From positions 1-64,000 of the forward strand of contig CAJQTG010000017.1 of the NCBI GenBank assembly GCA_905618925.1: DNA of 64,000 nucleotides. Reading direction: 5' to 3'. The notes below the pieces were generated by a model that worked only from the letters and a program-made list of their open reading frames with translations, was not told the origin of the DNA and searched no databases. Each line of letters starts with the position of its first letter. The stretch's first letter is position 1. The translations under genes and the position numbers were made by a program. Shown here in pieces: positions 47,845-56,993 of the stretch. This DNA comes from an uncultured Candidatus Thioglobus sp. (GTDB lineage Bacteria; Pseudomonadota; Gammaproteobacteria; PS1; Pseudothioglobaceae).

Positions 47845-48948
47845 ATGAATGTATTAGTCACAGGATCAAATGGCTTTATCGGAAAAAATTTAGTTGTTCG
47901 TTTGAATGAGTTAGATATGCATGTCATAACTTATACTCGTGAAAACTCTATTCAAGATTTGCCAGATTTGATAAAAAAATCAGATTTTATTATTCATCTT
48001 GCAGGAGAAAATAGGCCTGTAGACGAAAAAGATTTTGATACTGTTAACGCTGGATTGACAGAGTCGATTTGTGAATCAGTGCGCTCTGTAGGTAAAAAAA
48101 TTCCTATTCTTTTAGCGTCATCCATACAGGCTGCGTTTGATAATATTTATGGAAAGAGTAAGTTAGATGCAGAATTGATTGTAAAGAGGCTTGAGAGTGA
48201 TATAGGAAATCCTGTCTACATATGTCGATTACCAGGAGTGTTCGGAAAGTGGTGTAGGCCTAATTACAATTCTGTCGTTGCTACATTTTGCCATAATATA
48301 AGTCACAATCTTCCCATACAGGTTAGCAATCCATCTTTTAAATTGAGTCTGGTGTATGTAGATGATGTAGTTGAAGAATTTGTTAGAATAATACAAGGGC
48401 GACAGGATAATAAAAAAGAATTATCTGTTCAGCCGGAATATAAAATCAAACTGGGAGATTTAGCCACTCAAATCAAACTCTTTAGAAAAGGTCGGGACTC
48501 ACTTATTTCAGAAAGGGTTGGCGATGGATTTATTCGTAAGTTGTATTCAACGTATGTTAGCTACCTTTCTCCTGAGCAATTTTCTTATTCGATACCTTCT
48601 TATGGCGATGAGAGGGGAATGTTTGCAGAAATGTTAAAAACAAAAGACAGTGGTCAGTTTTCATTTTTTACTGCAGGACCCGGGGTGACTAGAGGTGGTC
48701 ATTACCACCACTCCAAAACTGAAAAATTTTTAGTTGTTCAAGGTGAGGCAAAATTTGGCTTTAGACATATAGTCACAAATGAAACGAATGAGATTATCAC
48801 AAGAAGTAAAGAGTTGAAAATTGTTGAAACCGTGCCAGGATGGTCACACGATATTACCAATATTGGTACAGAGGAAATAATAGTCATGCTTTGGGCTAAT
48901 GAAATTTTCGATCCTGATAATCCAGACACCATAGCTCACAAAGTGTAG
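47845..48948 (+). CDS. wbjC: Reductase/epimerase of UDP-L-FucNAc synthesis (WbjC/CapF/FnlB)
   Basis: A 367-residue two-domain protein: an SDR domain starting MNVLVTGSNGFIGKNLVVRL and a C-terminal cupin (about 245-367) with GGHYHHSKTEKFLVVQGEAK, as in CapF. It performs C3 epimerisation and C4 reduction. The ATG at 47845, two bases after the wbjB stop, gives the canonical N-terminus; an upstream in-frame GTG inside wbjB is unlikely. It is followed by wbjD. Confidence 0.92.
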   Translation: MNVLVTGSNGFIGKNLVVRLNELDMHVITYTRENSIQDLPDLIKKSDFIIHLAGENRPVDEKDFDTVNAGLTESICESVRSVGKKIPILLASSIQAAFDNIYGKSKLDAELIVKRLESDIGNPVYICRLPGVFGKWCRPNYNSVVATFCHNISHNLPIQVSNPSFKLSLVYVDDVVEEFVRIIQGRQDNKKELSVQPEYKIKLGDLATQIKLFRKGRDSLISERVGDGFIRKLYSTYVSYLSPEQFSYSIPSYGDERGMFAEMLKTKDSGQFSFFTAGPGVTRGGHYHHSKTEKFLVVQGEAKFGFRHIVTNETNEIITRSKELKIVETVPGWSHDITNIGTEEIIVMLWANEIFDPDNPDTIAHKV

Positions 48949-48961
48949 AGGCAAATCAAAT

Positions 48962-50092
48962 ATGAAAAAATTAAAAATTGCAACAGTAGTTGGAACACGT
49001 CCAGAAATCATACGTCTTGCATGCGTCATTAAGAAGCTTGATGAGCATTGTGAACATATTCTGATTCATACAGAGCAAAACTATGATTATGAATTAAATG
49101 AGATTTTCTTTGATGATTTAGGAATTAGAAAGCCAGATTATTTTTTAGGCGCTGCTGGTGCAACTGGTGCTGAAACTATTGGAAATGTAATTATTGCAGT
49201 CGATAAAGTTTTAGAAGAGATTCAACCTGAAGCTATGCTTGTTCTAGGTGACACTAATAGTTGTATGGCTCTCTTACCTGCCAAGCGTAGAAAAATACCG
49301 ACATTCCATATGGAAGCTGGTAATCGTTGTTTTGATCAGCGTGTTCCAGAGGAGATTAATCGTCGTTTAGTTGATCATATGGCTGATATTAATTTAACTT
49401 ACAGCAGTATTGCTAGAGATTATCTTTTGAGCGAAGGCTTGCCAGCGGATATGGTTATCAAAACAGGTAGTCCGATGTTTGAAGTGTTGAATACTTATCG
49501 TGATGGCATTGAGAGTTCCGATGTATTGACGAGATTAGGGCTTAAAGTTCATAAATTTTTTGTTGTTAGTGCGCATCGTGAAGAGAATATTGAATCTGAT
49601 AAGAATTTCTTAAATTTAGTAGAGTCTTTGAATGCAATTGCAGAGGCTTATCAAATGCCAATTATCGTCTCCACACACCCAAGAACTCAGAAGCGTATTG
49701 ATGAAATGAAAGTTAAGTTAAACCCAATGATTCAATTGTTGAAGCCATTAGGATTTAAGGACTATAATAAGCTTCAAATATCTGCTAAAGCGGTATTATC
49801 AGATAGTGGTACCATCAATGAAGAAGCCTCTATTATGAATTTCCCTGCACTTAACTTGCGTGAAGCACATGAACGACCAGAAGGCATGGAAGAAGCTGTG
49901 GTTATAATGACAGGGTTAGAGAAAGAAAGAATCATGCAGTCACTGGCTATTATTGATAATCAACCAAGGGGCGAGCAAAGGCTTATGCAACAAGTTTCTG
50001 ATTATTCTATGCCTAATGTGTCGGATAAGGTAGTTCGTATAATTCACAGTTATACTGATTACGTAAATAGAGTGGTTTGGAAAAAGTATTAG
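48962..50092 (+). CDS. wbjD: UDP-N-acetyl-L-talosamine/GlcNAc-type 2-epimerase (WbjD/CapG/FnlC)
   Basis: A 376-residue GT-B-like epimerase. VVGTRPEIIRLACVIKKLD is at 9-27, LVLGDTNSCMALL near 93-105 and FHMEAGNRCFDQRVPEEINR near 115-134, all WecB-family hallmarks. The local variant and genomic order match CapG/FnlC, which completes UDP-L-FucNAc. The stop codon shares one base with the GTG start of the next glycosyltransferase gene. Confidence 0.93.
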   Translation: MKKLKIATVVGTRPEIIRLACVIKKLDEHCEHILIHTEQNYDYELNEIFFDDLGIRKPDYFLGAAGATGAETIGNVIIAVDKVLEEIQPEAMLVLGDTNSCMALLPAKRRKIPTFHMEAGNRCFDQRVPEEINRRLVDHMADINLTYSSIARDYLLSEGLPADMVIKTGSPMFEVLNTYRDGIESSDVLTRLGLKVHKFFVVSAHREENIESDKNFLNLVESLNAIAEAYQMPIIVSTHPRTQKRIDEMKVKLNPMIQLLKPLGFKDYNKLQISAKAVLSDSGTINEEASIMNFPALNLREAHERPEGMEEAVVIMTGLEKERIMQSLAIIDNQPRGEQRLMQQVSDYSMPNVSDKVVRIIHSYTDYVNRVVWKKY

Positions 50093-51294
50093 TGCCTAAG
50101 AAAATATTAATTGTTACAGAGTGCTTTTACCCTGAAGAATTTAAGATAAATGATGTTGCTTTGTCATGGAAAGACAAGGGCTATGATGTCGATGTGCTGA
50201 CTTTAGCTCCGACTTATCCATTGGGAAGGGTCTATCCGGGCTACAAGAATAAAATTTATTCAAAAGGTGAGTGGCAAGGAGTTAATGTTTATCGAGTACA
50301 TGCAACTTTGGGATATAAAGATAGTACGTTTAAGAAGATATTAAAGTATGTGAATTTTATGATTCTTGGTAGTATCGTATCACTTTTTATTGGCAAAAAA
50401 TACGATTATGTCTTTGGGTTTAATATGAGCGCTTTGACTGGCATGCTACCTGCGACACTGATGGGAAAACTTTACAAAAAACCCGTGACTTTTTGGGCTT
50501 TAGATATTTGGCCCGATAGTCTTTATGCTTATGGCTTCAAAAAAACCAAAGCTTTATCTTATTTCTTGGATAAATTTGTTAAGTTTATGTATTGTAACGT
50601 TGATAACATTGCTCTTTCAAGTAAAGGATTTGAGTCAAAGTTAAAGTCTTATACTAGAAGTGATTTAACTTTTAATTATTTGCCCCAATGGGCAGATGAT
50701 TTGGACATGAGCATGGAGCTTGCTGATCTTGGCACTAATGATAAGATTCAATTCACATTTGCCGGGAATGTTGGCAAGGTGCAAAATCTAGAAAATATTA
50801 TTAACGCTTTTTGTTTGCTTTCCAGTGAGTATCAAGAAAAATCCCAACTTAATATTATTGGAGATGGCTCTAATCTTGATAATCTAAAGTTACTTGCTAA
50901 TAAGAATCCAAATATTATTTTTCATGGGAAAAAACCAAGATCAGATATGGCTAGTTATTATAAGGCTAGTGATTTCCTAATTATCTCCCTCATTGATGAG
51001 CCTATTTTTTCAGTAACAGTACCTGCCAAAACACAAACTTATATTGCAGCCAAGAAACCTATACTTGCGATTATTAATGGCGATACAGCTAGTATTATTC
51101 AAGATAATAATCTTGGACTATGTACTGATCCATCAAAAATTGATACTATTGCCGCAATGTTTCAGAGATGTGCCAACATGAGTCAGACAGAGAGACAGAA
51201 TTTTACCAATGAAAATGATCGTTTATTAGCCACAATTTTTAATAAAGAAAAAACGATTGATAAGTTGTTAAAGCTTGTGACAAGTAAAGATTAA
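50092..51294 (+). CDS. wbuB: WbuB-like GT4 glycosyltransferase (probable L-FucNAc transferase)
   Basis: A 400-residue GT-B enzyme. ILIVTECFYPEEFKINDVAL opens the protein, ALDIWPDSLYAYG is mid-protein and IQFTFAGNVGKVQNLENII starts the donor domain. This matches WbuB, which transfers FucNAc in E. coli serotypes carrying the fnl genes and fits the upstream wbjBCD. GTG at 50092 is preferred, overlapping the wbjD stop; an in-frame TTG at 50077 would add five residues. The specific sugar is inferred from context. Confidence 0.85.
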   Translation: MPKKILIVTECFYPEEFKINDVALSWKDKGYDVDVLTLAPTYPLGRVYPGYKNKIYSKGEWQGVNVYRVHATLGYKDSTFKKILKYVNFMILGSIVSLFIGKKYDYVFGFNMSALTGMLPATLMGKLYKKPVTFWALDIWPDSLYAYGFKKTKALSYFLDKFVKFMYCNVDNIALSSKGFESKLKSYTRSDLTFNYLPQWADDLDMSMELADLGTNDKIQFTFAGNVGKVQNLENIINAFCLLSSEYQEKSQLNIIGDGSNLDNLKLLANKNPNIIFHGKKPRSDMASYYKASDFLIISLIDEPIFSVTVPAKTQTYIAAKKPILAIINGDTASIIQDNNLGLCTDPSKIDTIAAMFQRCANMSQTERQNFTNENDRLLATIFNKEKTIDKLLKLVTSKD

Positions 51295-51855
51295 ATGAAA
51301 AGACTTTTTGATTTTCTGTTGGTAGTGATTGTTTTCATTCTATTGATCGTTCCAATAATACTGGCCGCTATTGCTGTACGTATAACCTCAAAAGGAGGGG
51401 TTTTGTACTGGTCTGATAGGATTGGTAGAAATAATGAAATATTCAAGATGCCTAAGTTTAGATCAATGTTGATTGATGCTCCCAGTGTAGCAACACATTT
51501 GCTGAATAATCCAGATTCTCATTTATCACCGATTGGTGGTTTTTTGCGTCGAACTAGTTTAGATGAGCTACCGCAACTATTTTCAGTCTTAAAGGGTGAT
51601 ATGAGCTTCATAGGACCGCGACCTGCACTTTATAATCAAGATGATTTGATTGCTTTGCGCACTGAAAATGGCGTGGATAAATTGCTACCAGGTATTACAG
51701 GCTGGGCACAAGTGAACGGACGGGATGAGCTATCAATTCATGATAAAGTCGCATTGGATGTAGAATATCTAAACCATCAATCCTTTTGGCTTGATATGAA
51801 AATTTTATGGATGACTTTCTTAAAGGTTGTGAAGCGTGATGGCGTGAGTCACTAG
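51295..51855 (+). CDS. Initiating sugar-phosphate transferase (PglC/WbaP-type)
   Basis: A 186-residue monotopic phosphoglycosyl transferase. One N-terminal membrane helix (about 5-28) leads to KMPKFRSMLIDAP, then RRTSLDELPQLFSVLKGDMS and FIGPRPAL (about 81-107) with the catalytic Asp-Glu. The size matches the minimal PglC form. It links the first sugar-1-phosphate to undecaprenyl phosphate and so starts the repeat unit. The start codon abuts the upstream stop. It is the last gene before the integrase module. Confidence 0.92.
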   Translation: MKRLFDFLLVVIVFILLIVPIILAAIAVRITSKGGVLYWSDRIGRNNEIFKMPKFRSMLIDAPSVATHLLNNPDSHLSPIGGFLRRTSLDELPQLFSVLKGDMSFIGPRPALYNQDDLIALRTENGVDKLLPGITGWAQVNGRDELSIHDKVALDVEYLNHQSFWLDMKILWMTFLKVVKRDGVSH

Positions 51856-51901
51856 TAAAGATGGTGGTTGTGTTAAATGAGGTTATTGGCTTTTCTTGTA
51901 G

Positions 51902-52792
51902 TCAATTAATAATCAACCAGTTACTATCATTCCAATTTTGAAGATATCTCATCGCACTAGCTTCTGATTTCCAGCCACCTCTAAGCATAATTTTCTCTAG
52001 TGGGATGTTTTTATTTAATAGATCAATCGCAGCACCAACTCTAAAAGAGTGACCTGATAGTTCCCCAATTTGATTCAGACCAGCTTGTTTTTGAAGGCTC
52101 TTTAAAATATGATTAATTGATGCCGGAGTGAGAGAAGATTTGGTGAATAGATTTCTTTTGAAGCTTCTGAGGATGCAGCCACTCTCCTGATCAATTGCTA
52201 GTGACCATTTTGAAATCATCTCAGACAGCTCGCTAGATATTGGAATTATTTTTCCTTCGTTGTACTGATCAGTTTTAGAGTGTCTAAGTAAAAGTGCATG
52301 TTTGTGATTACTGAAATGTTGCAGGTCTTCAAATTTAAATTTACAAATTTCAGAACGTCGACGCATGGTTTCATAACCGAGCTGTAAGAGCAGCTTATTT
52401 CTAAGACCAACTATATCACCAGAGCAAACATCTTTAAGTTTTATTAGAATATCATAAATTAGGGGTACTGCCTGTTTTTGAGGTTTACCAAATTTTCTTC
52501 GAAGCTTTTTAAAAGTCAGAATGACTACAGGCTCTTTTGTGGGGTTGGTGCTTTTAGTGAGATTGAATATACTGCTAAGGCTGGCTACTCGCCTTTGGAT
52601 TGTTGCAACAGTTAGACTCTCGCCCATTTCTAGAATATAGTCTGCAAATTTATCTTCATGAATATCTAGAGGGTCGTATTGATATTGCTGACACCAGTCG
52701 GAATAATGCATATAATCTGATCTATACGATCTGATTGTGTTGGGCGCATAAGCACCCTCTAAAGAATCGAACAGGAGATTTGTTCTATGCAT
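51902..52792 (-). CDS. Tyrosine recombinase / site-specific integrase
   Basis: A 296-residue recombinase. An N-terminal SAM-like core-binding domain (about 10-95) is followed by the catalytic domain, in which the expected residues are present: R145 (ETMRRRSEIC), K173 (HSKTD), H248 and R251 (GHSFRVG), W274 (RGGWKSEA) and Y283 (MRYL). It therefore looks active. The nearest neighbours are a divergent XRE-type gene and an unknown minus-strand gene. It is not XerC/D-like in context. No att repeats were found around it. Confidence 0.88.
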   Translation of the reverse strand: MHRTNLLFDSLEGAYAPNTIRSYRSDYMHYSDWCQQYQYDPLDIHEDKFADYILEMGESLTVATIQRRVASLSSIFNLTKSTNPTKEPVVILTFKKLRRKFGKPQKQAVPLIYDILIKLKDVCSGDIVGLRNKLLLQLGYETMRRRSEICKFKFEDLQHFSNHKHALLLRHSKTDQYNEGKIIPISSELSEMISKWSLAIDQESGCILRSFKRNLFTKSSLTPASINHILKSLQKQAGLNQIGELSGHSFRVGAAIDLLNKNIPLEKIMLRGGWKSEASAMRYLQNWNDSNWLIIN

Positions 52793-52805
52793 TTTAATTC
52801 CAAGT

Positions 52806-52820
52806 GGTATTTAAAGTACC
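52806..52820. promoter_or_regulatory. Imperfect palindrome between divergent integrase and XRE genes
   Basis: GGTATTTAAAGTACC: outer arms GGTA/TACC are exact and the centre is TTTAAA-like. It lies 13 bp upstream of the integrase ATG and 17 bp before the XRE ATG, so a protein bound there could control both. Confidence 0.4.
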
Positions 52821-52836
52821 ATTATATACTATTTTT

Positions 52837-53076
52837 ATGATTTCATCAAGACAAATTAAAGCTGCACGTTCGCTCCTTGGGTGGAAGGGTAAAGACCTTG
52901 CTGATAAGAGTGGAGTTGGAATTACAACGTTAAGAAGGTATGAGGCTCAAGACGGAATTCCTAACGCAAACAAATTTGTTCTTAAAGCCATTAAAGGCTG
53001 TCTTGAGGAGGTAGGAATAGTGTTTTCTGGAGACCCTATTAAGAGCCCAGGCGTATCACTAAACCAAAAAGATTAG
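52837..53076 (+). CDS. Small XRE-type helix-turn-helix regulator
   Basis: A 79-residue protein starting MISSRQIKAARSLLGWKGKD. The HTH covers about residues 6-45 (DLADKSGVGITTLRRYE), followed by a short strand segment EEVGIVFSGD and a PGVSL end, a common small XRE-like architecture in proteobacteria. ATG at 52837 is preferred over an upstream in-frame GTG within the palindrome. It is divergent from the integrase and ends one base before the stop of the convergent unknown gene. Confidence 0.8.
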   Translation: MISSRQIKAARSLLGWKGKDLADKSGVGITTLRRYEAQDGIPNANKFVLKAIKGCLEEVGIVFSGDPIKSPGVSLNQKD

Positions 53077-53979
53077 TTATACATCGCTTCGTATTTCTCG
53101 CAGCTTAAGCAACTCTCCAAGTGTTTTAGAAAACTGCCTTTCTTCCGCAGTTCGATAGCGTTGAATTAAACTTAATTTATGAGGGTCAGGCATAGCAGCG
53201 TCTTTGACTTGCTGAGATCTTTTTTCTACATTGTTAAGAATTGTTTGTGCCTGTATGTCGCTACCAAGGTTTCTAGAGAGTTGTTCGAGATATCGTTGTA
53301 GTGAAGTTGATTGAACTTTGTTAGAGTCTTTTGTTATCTCTGCTTCGGACAAGGGCTCGTTATTAGAAGGGCCGTCTATATCTATAAATTTTATCTTTAA
53401 ATTGAAATTGTTTGACTTGTCAGTTTCTCGAAGTATGAAACTATACAAATCAAGATCTTCCTCGAAACACTTTTTGATAATATGATCTTTGGCCATTGGC
53501 ATATTTTTTTCGACATAACCCCATCCGGATACATCACTTAGATTTTGAAAGTCAATTTCATCCATTAGATTAATCTTATCTATTACGATGTTAGGATTGT
53601 ATGTTGGATATCCAAGACGGGCAGTCTCTATGGCATCGATCAATCTTGAGTCTATTTTGTAATCATTGCTAAGGCTTTTGATAGCTTCAATAATATGTTC
53701 AGCCTCACTACTGGCAAGATCAAACATGGCATTCTCAACCTGCTGAATACGCATCAGCCTCACGGTGCACTCGGCCAGTTTAGAGATGAGAACTTTTTCA
53801 ATGGAAGTTTTAGGATCAAAATCAACTATTAAATTTTTAACAGTCTCGTCATAAAGAGACTGTTCATTTGCATCTAACCAGTTTCTTGCAGTAAGGCCGT
53901 GAGTGATTGAATTACGACTGGAGATGGCCCTGCCCTTGTCGGTTTTTGGGCCACCGCTGTGTTTATCTTTATTAGACAT
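53077..53979 (-). CDS. Unknown protein with N-terminal GPKT...RN...HGLTA motif
   Basis: A 300-residue protein. The N-terminal GGPKTDKGRAISSRNSITHG, continuing LTARNW (about 9-34), is a widespread signature of proteins of unknown function. The C-terminal LIQRYRTAEERQFSKTLGEL (about 270-289) matches the other end of that family. Between them is a helical, charged body (IEKVLISKLAECTVRLMRIQ). It has no signal peptide or membrane helix. It lies with an integrase and an XRE gene, so a mobile-element or DNA-related role is plausible. I cannot assign a function. Confidence 0.75.
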   Translation of the reverse strand: MSNKDKHSGGPKTDKGRAISSRNSITHGLTARNWLDANEQSLYDETVKNLIVDFDPKTSIEKVLISKLAECTVRLMRIQQVENAMFDLASSEAEHIIEAIKSLSNDYKIDSRLIDAIETARLGYPTYNPNIVIDKINLMDEIDFQNLSDVSGWGYVEKNMPMAKDHIIKKCFEEDLDLYSFILRETDKSNNFNLKIKFIDIDGPSNNEPLSEAEITKDSNKVQSTSLQRYLEQLSRNLGSDIQAQTILNNVEKRSQQVKDAAMPDPHKLSLIQRYRTAEERQFSKTLGELLKLREIRSDV

Positions 53980-54146
53980 AATGTAAGGGTTATAATTGAA
54001 CTATTAGCTTATTTTAACTGGATTTATAAAATTATATATGTACAAAAAATACCTTTTTTACGAAACGAACTTACCTTTGATAAATGCCCTTATCAACTCT
54101 AAAAGCGCTTATACTTAACTAACGAAATTATACTGATTCGTATCCT

Positions 54147-56072
54147 GTGAGAAACGCACTCGTTAATTTGTCACGATTTCAAAAACAACTTGTCCTGTTG
54201 TTTTTTGATTCTGTCGCCCTTGTGTCTATACTGCTGACATCGTTTACAATCCGACTTGGATACTTCTACGTTCCAGAAGGTGATTTGGTCTGGATGGTAT
54301 TGGCTGCGCCTATTGTTGCCATCCCTATCTTTTTTCGCTTCGGGCTTTATCGAGCAATTATTCGTTATATTGGCTTTAAGGCGTTATGGTCTATCATTCA
54401 GGCTGTAACGCTATATGCCCTAGTGTGGGGGGTGATGGGCTTTATGACTGCGGTTGAAGGTATGCCGCGCTCGGTTATATTAATTAATTGGCTCTTGGCC
54501 GTGATAGTCATTGGCGGCTCGAGGATGGTTGGGCGCTGGCTGCTATCAGAGCAACAAAATAATCAAACCATTAATGTGATAGTTTATGGAGCGGGCTCTG
54601 CAGGCAGGCAGCTGTCGATCGCTTTAACGCAGTCGAGTGAGTACAATACGGCGGCTTTTATTGATGATAACACTGACCTGCAGCGTCAATCTATTAATGG
54701 CATTGAGATTTATTCAAGAAATGATTTAGATCGCCTGATTGAGCAAAAAAACGTCACTGAAGTGTTGCTGGCGATTCCCACATTGTCTCGTGCACGGCGT
54801 AAAGAAATTATTCATTTTCTGGAGCCTTTTCGGCTGTTTGTGCGTTCATTGCCAGGCGTTTCAGAGTTGGCTCAGGGCAAGGTAAAAATTGCCGATTTGC
54901 GCGAGATAAGCATTAAGGATCTGCTTGGCCGTGATTCTGTAGCTGCCAACAAGGAGCTATTGAGCCTAAATATTACCAATAAAGTGGTCATGGTAACCGG
55001 TGCTGGCGGCTCTATCGGCTCTGAGCTTTGTCGGCAGATATTATTTTTAAAACCGCAAGTGTTAATACTATTTGAGCGAAATGAGTTCGCTCTGTACAAC
55101 ATTAATAAAGAGCTCTCACGTATCGCTATACCCTATGTTGAGATATTACCAATGCTGGGCTCTGTCAATAACAGAAAGCGCTTAAGCCATATAATGACGC
55201 GCTTTAATGTGCATACAATTTATCATGCAGCAGCATACAAACATGTGCCGATGGTGGAGTTTAACAATACCGAAGGGGTGAATAATAATATTTTTGGCAC
55301 CCTTAATTGTGCACAGGTTGCGATTGATAATGAGGTAGAGATTTTTGTGCTTATTTCAACCGATAAGGCGGTGCGTCCAACTAATACCATGGGGGCAACA
55401 AAGCGCTTTGCTGAGATGGTATTGCAGGCCTTGACATTCAGCCAAAGCCAAACAGAGCAAAACTCTCAGGACGGTGCTGAAAAGGACTCTGCAGGACAAT
55501 ACAGTACACGCTTTAGCATGGTGCGATTTGGTAATGTGTTGGACTCCAGCGGATCGGTGATACCGCTGTTCAAAGAACAGATTAAAGAGGGCGGTCCGAT
55601 TACTGTGACCGATGCTGAAATTCTGCGTTATTTTATGAGCATACCCGAGGCTGTTGAGCTGGTTATTCAGGCAGGTTCCATGGCTAAGGGAGGGGATGTG
55701 TTTGTGCTTGATATGGGTGAGCCTGTGCGCATTGTTGATCTGGCTAAAAAAATGATTCGTTTAAGCGGCCTTAAGATTAAGGACAAGCTCCATCCGGATG
55801 GTGATATTGAAATTGAATTTACCGGGCTGAGGCCAGGTGAAAAGCTTTATGAGGAACTGCTGATTGGTGATAATGTGTCCAAGACTGACAATCCAATGAT
55901 CATGCGCGCAGAGGAAGAGATGGTGGCCTGGGATGATTTAAAGTTAATTATTGATGAGTTAGAGCAGGCTATTGATAGCGACAATCAGGATAAGCTGCGT
56001 CAGCTACTAATAAAAGCCGTGCCGGGTTTTAAACCACAATCTAAGATTACCGATATTTTGTATGATGCTTAA
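54147..56072 (+). CDS. wbpM: WbpM/CapD/PglF-type membrane UDP-GlcNAc 4,6-dehydratase
   Basis: A 641-residue protein. Four N-terminal membrane helices (about 15-125) precede a first Rossmann segment (IVYGAGSAGRQLSIAL, about 146) and the catalytic SDR domain with VTGAGGSIGSELCRQ (about 284-298) and the S-M-K active site STDKAVRPTNTMGATKR (about 411-427). It makes UDP-4-keto-6-deoxy-GlcNAc for QuiNAc-type sugars. The start is GTG. Part of the gene (line 54481-54540, 33 of 60 bases G or C) is far richer in GC than the Wzy region, suggesting a different history. Confidence 0.92.
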   Translation: MRNALVNLSRFQKQLVLLFFDSVALVSILLTSFTIRLGYFYVPEGDLVWMVLAAPIVAIPIFFRFGLYRAIIRYIGFKALWSIIQAVTLYALVWGVMGFMTAVEGMPRSVILINWLLAVIVIGGSRMVGRWLLSEQQNNQTINVIVYGAGSAGRQLSIALTQSSEYNTAAFIDDNTDLQRQSINGIEIYSRNDLDRLIEQKNVTEVLLAIPTLSRARRKEIIHFLEPFRLFVRSLPGVSELAQGKVKIADLREISIKDLLGRDSVAANKELLSLNITNKVVMVTGAGGSIGSELCRQILFLKPQVLILFERNEFALYNINKELSRIAIPYVEILPMLGSVNNRKRLSHIMTRFNVHTIYHAAAYKHVPMVEFNNTEGVNNNIFGTLNCAQVAIDNEVEIFVLISTDKAVRPTNTMGATKRFAEMVLQALTFSQSQTEQNSQDGAEKDSAGQYSTRFSMVRFGNVLDSSGSVIPLFKEQIKEGGPITVTDAEILRYFMSIPEAVELVIQAGSMAKGGDVFVLDMGEPVRIVDLAKKMIRLSGLKIKDKLHPDGDIEIEFTGLRPGEKLYEELLIGDNVSKTDNPMIMRAEEEMVAWDDLKLIIDELEQAIDSDNQDKLRQLLIKAVPGFKPQSKITDILYDA

Positions 56073-56162
56073 GCGATGGGTGATGAGAAATTCTCAAAGC
56101 CCAGGCTGAGTATTTCTTTAGTTGTTAAACCGCACTTATCATTAGGTTTTTTTGCTTAAGAC

Positions 56163-56993
56163 TTAGGCAATACCCTGTTGCTTGGCAAAGTAATTTGTAG
56201 CCTCTACGTAGCCCTTAATACCACCACAATCAAAGCGCCTTCCTTTAAACTTATAGGCAATCACCTTGCCTTGTTTGGCTTGAGTGAGTAGTGCATCGGT
56301 GATTTGAATCTCACCACCCTTGCTCGGCTTCGTATTTCGAAGAATATCAAAAATATCTGGCGTTAGGATATAGCGTCCAATAATTGCCATGTTGGTTGGC
56401 GCATCTTTTGGCTCGGGTTTTTCAATCATATCGGTTACACGATAGGTATCATCCGTTTCATCGACTAAGTTACCAGCGATAATTCCATATTTGCTGGTTT
56501 GGTCCAATGGGACTTCTTCAATGGCTACAACTGAGCATTTATATTGGTTGTATATTTCAATCAATTGCGAAATAACACCGCTTTCATCGCAATCACAAAG
56601 GTCATCTGCCAGAACTACAGCAAAAGGCCCATCTCCAATAAGGGGCTCGCCTGTAAGTATGGCGTGACCTAGCCCAAGCATTTGCTTCTGGCGAACATAG
56701 GTAAAGGTCGAATTCTTAATTACCTCCTTGATTTCTTTTAGGTAGTGCTCTTTTGAAGTGCCGCTTAACTGCATTTCAATCTCAAATGCATTATCAAAGT
56801 GATCCTCAATCGCTCTCTTGCCTCTACCTGTAACAATTGCCATGTTGGTTATGCCCGCAGACAGTGCCTCTTCGACTCCATATTGTAATAAAGGTTTGGT
56901 TAGTATTGGAAGCATTTCTTTGGGGACTGCCTTGGTGGCAGGTAGAAAACGGGTTCCGTAGCCAGCCGCAGGGAAAAGACATTTTTTAATCAT
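56163..56993 (-). CDS. galU: UTP-glucose-1-phosphate uridylyltransferase
   Basis: A 276-residue nucleotidyltransferase of normal GalU length. LFPAAGYGTRFLPATKAVPK (about 6-25) is the nucleotide-binding signature. KEMLPI and VEEALSAGITNMAIVTGRGK follow in family order, and FKGRRFDCGGIKGYVEA is the C-terminal hallmark. It produces UDP-glucose for Ugd and other sugar routes. It is convergent with wbpM and closes the polysaccharide locus. Confidence 0.95.
   Translation of the reverse strand: MIKKCLFPAAGYGTRFLPATKAVPKEMLPILTKPLLQYGVEEALSAGITNMAIVTGRGKRAIEDHFDNAFEIEMQLSGTSKEHYLKEIKEVIKNSTFTYVRQKQMLGLGHAILTGEPLIGDGPFAVVLADDLCDCDESGVISQLIEIYNQYKCSVVAIEEVPLDQTSKYGIIAGNLVDETDDTYRVTDMIEKPEPKDAPTNMAIIGRYILTPDIFDILRNTKPSKGGEIQITDALLTQAKQGKVIAYKFKGRRFDCGGIKGYVEATNYFAKQQGIA

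Noticed and set aside
51856-54146. Direct repeats flanking the integrase module
   Set aside because: Only loose similarity (TTATTGGCTT versus CTATTAGCTT) was found at the edges, not enough to call att sites.
56129-56151. AAACC/GGTTT hairpin followed by T's between wbpM and galU
   Set aside because: A 5-bp stem with a 13-base loop is too weak to call a terminator.
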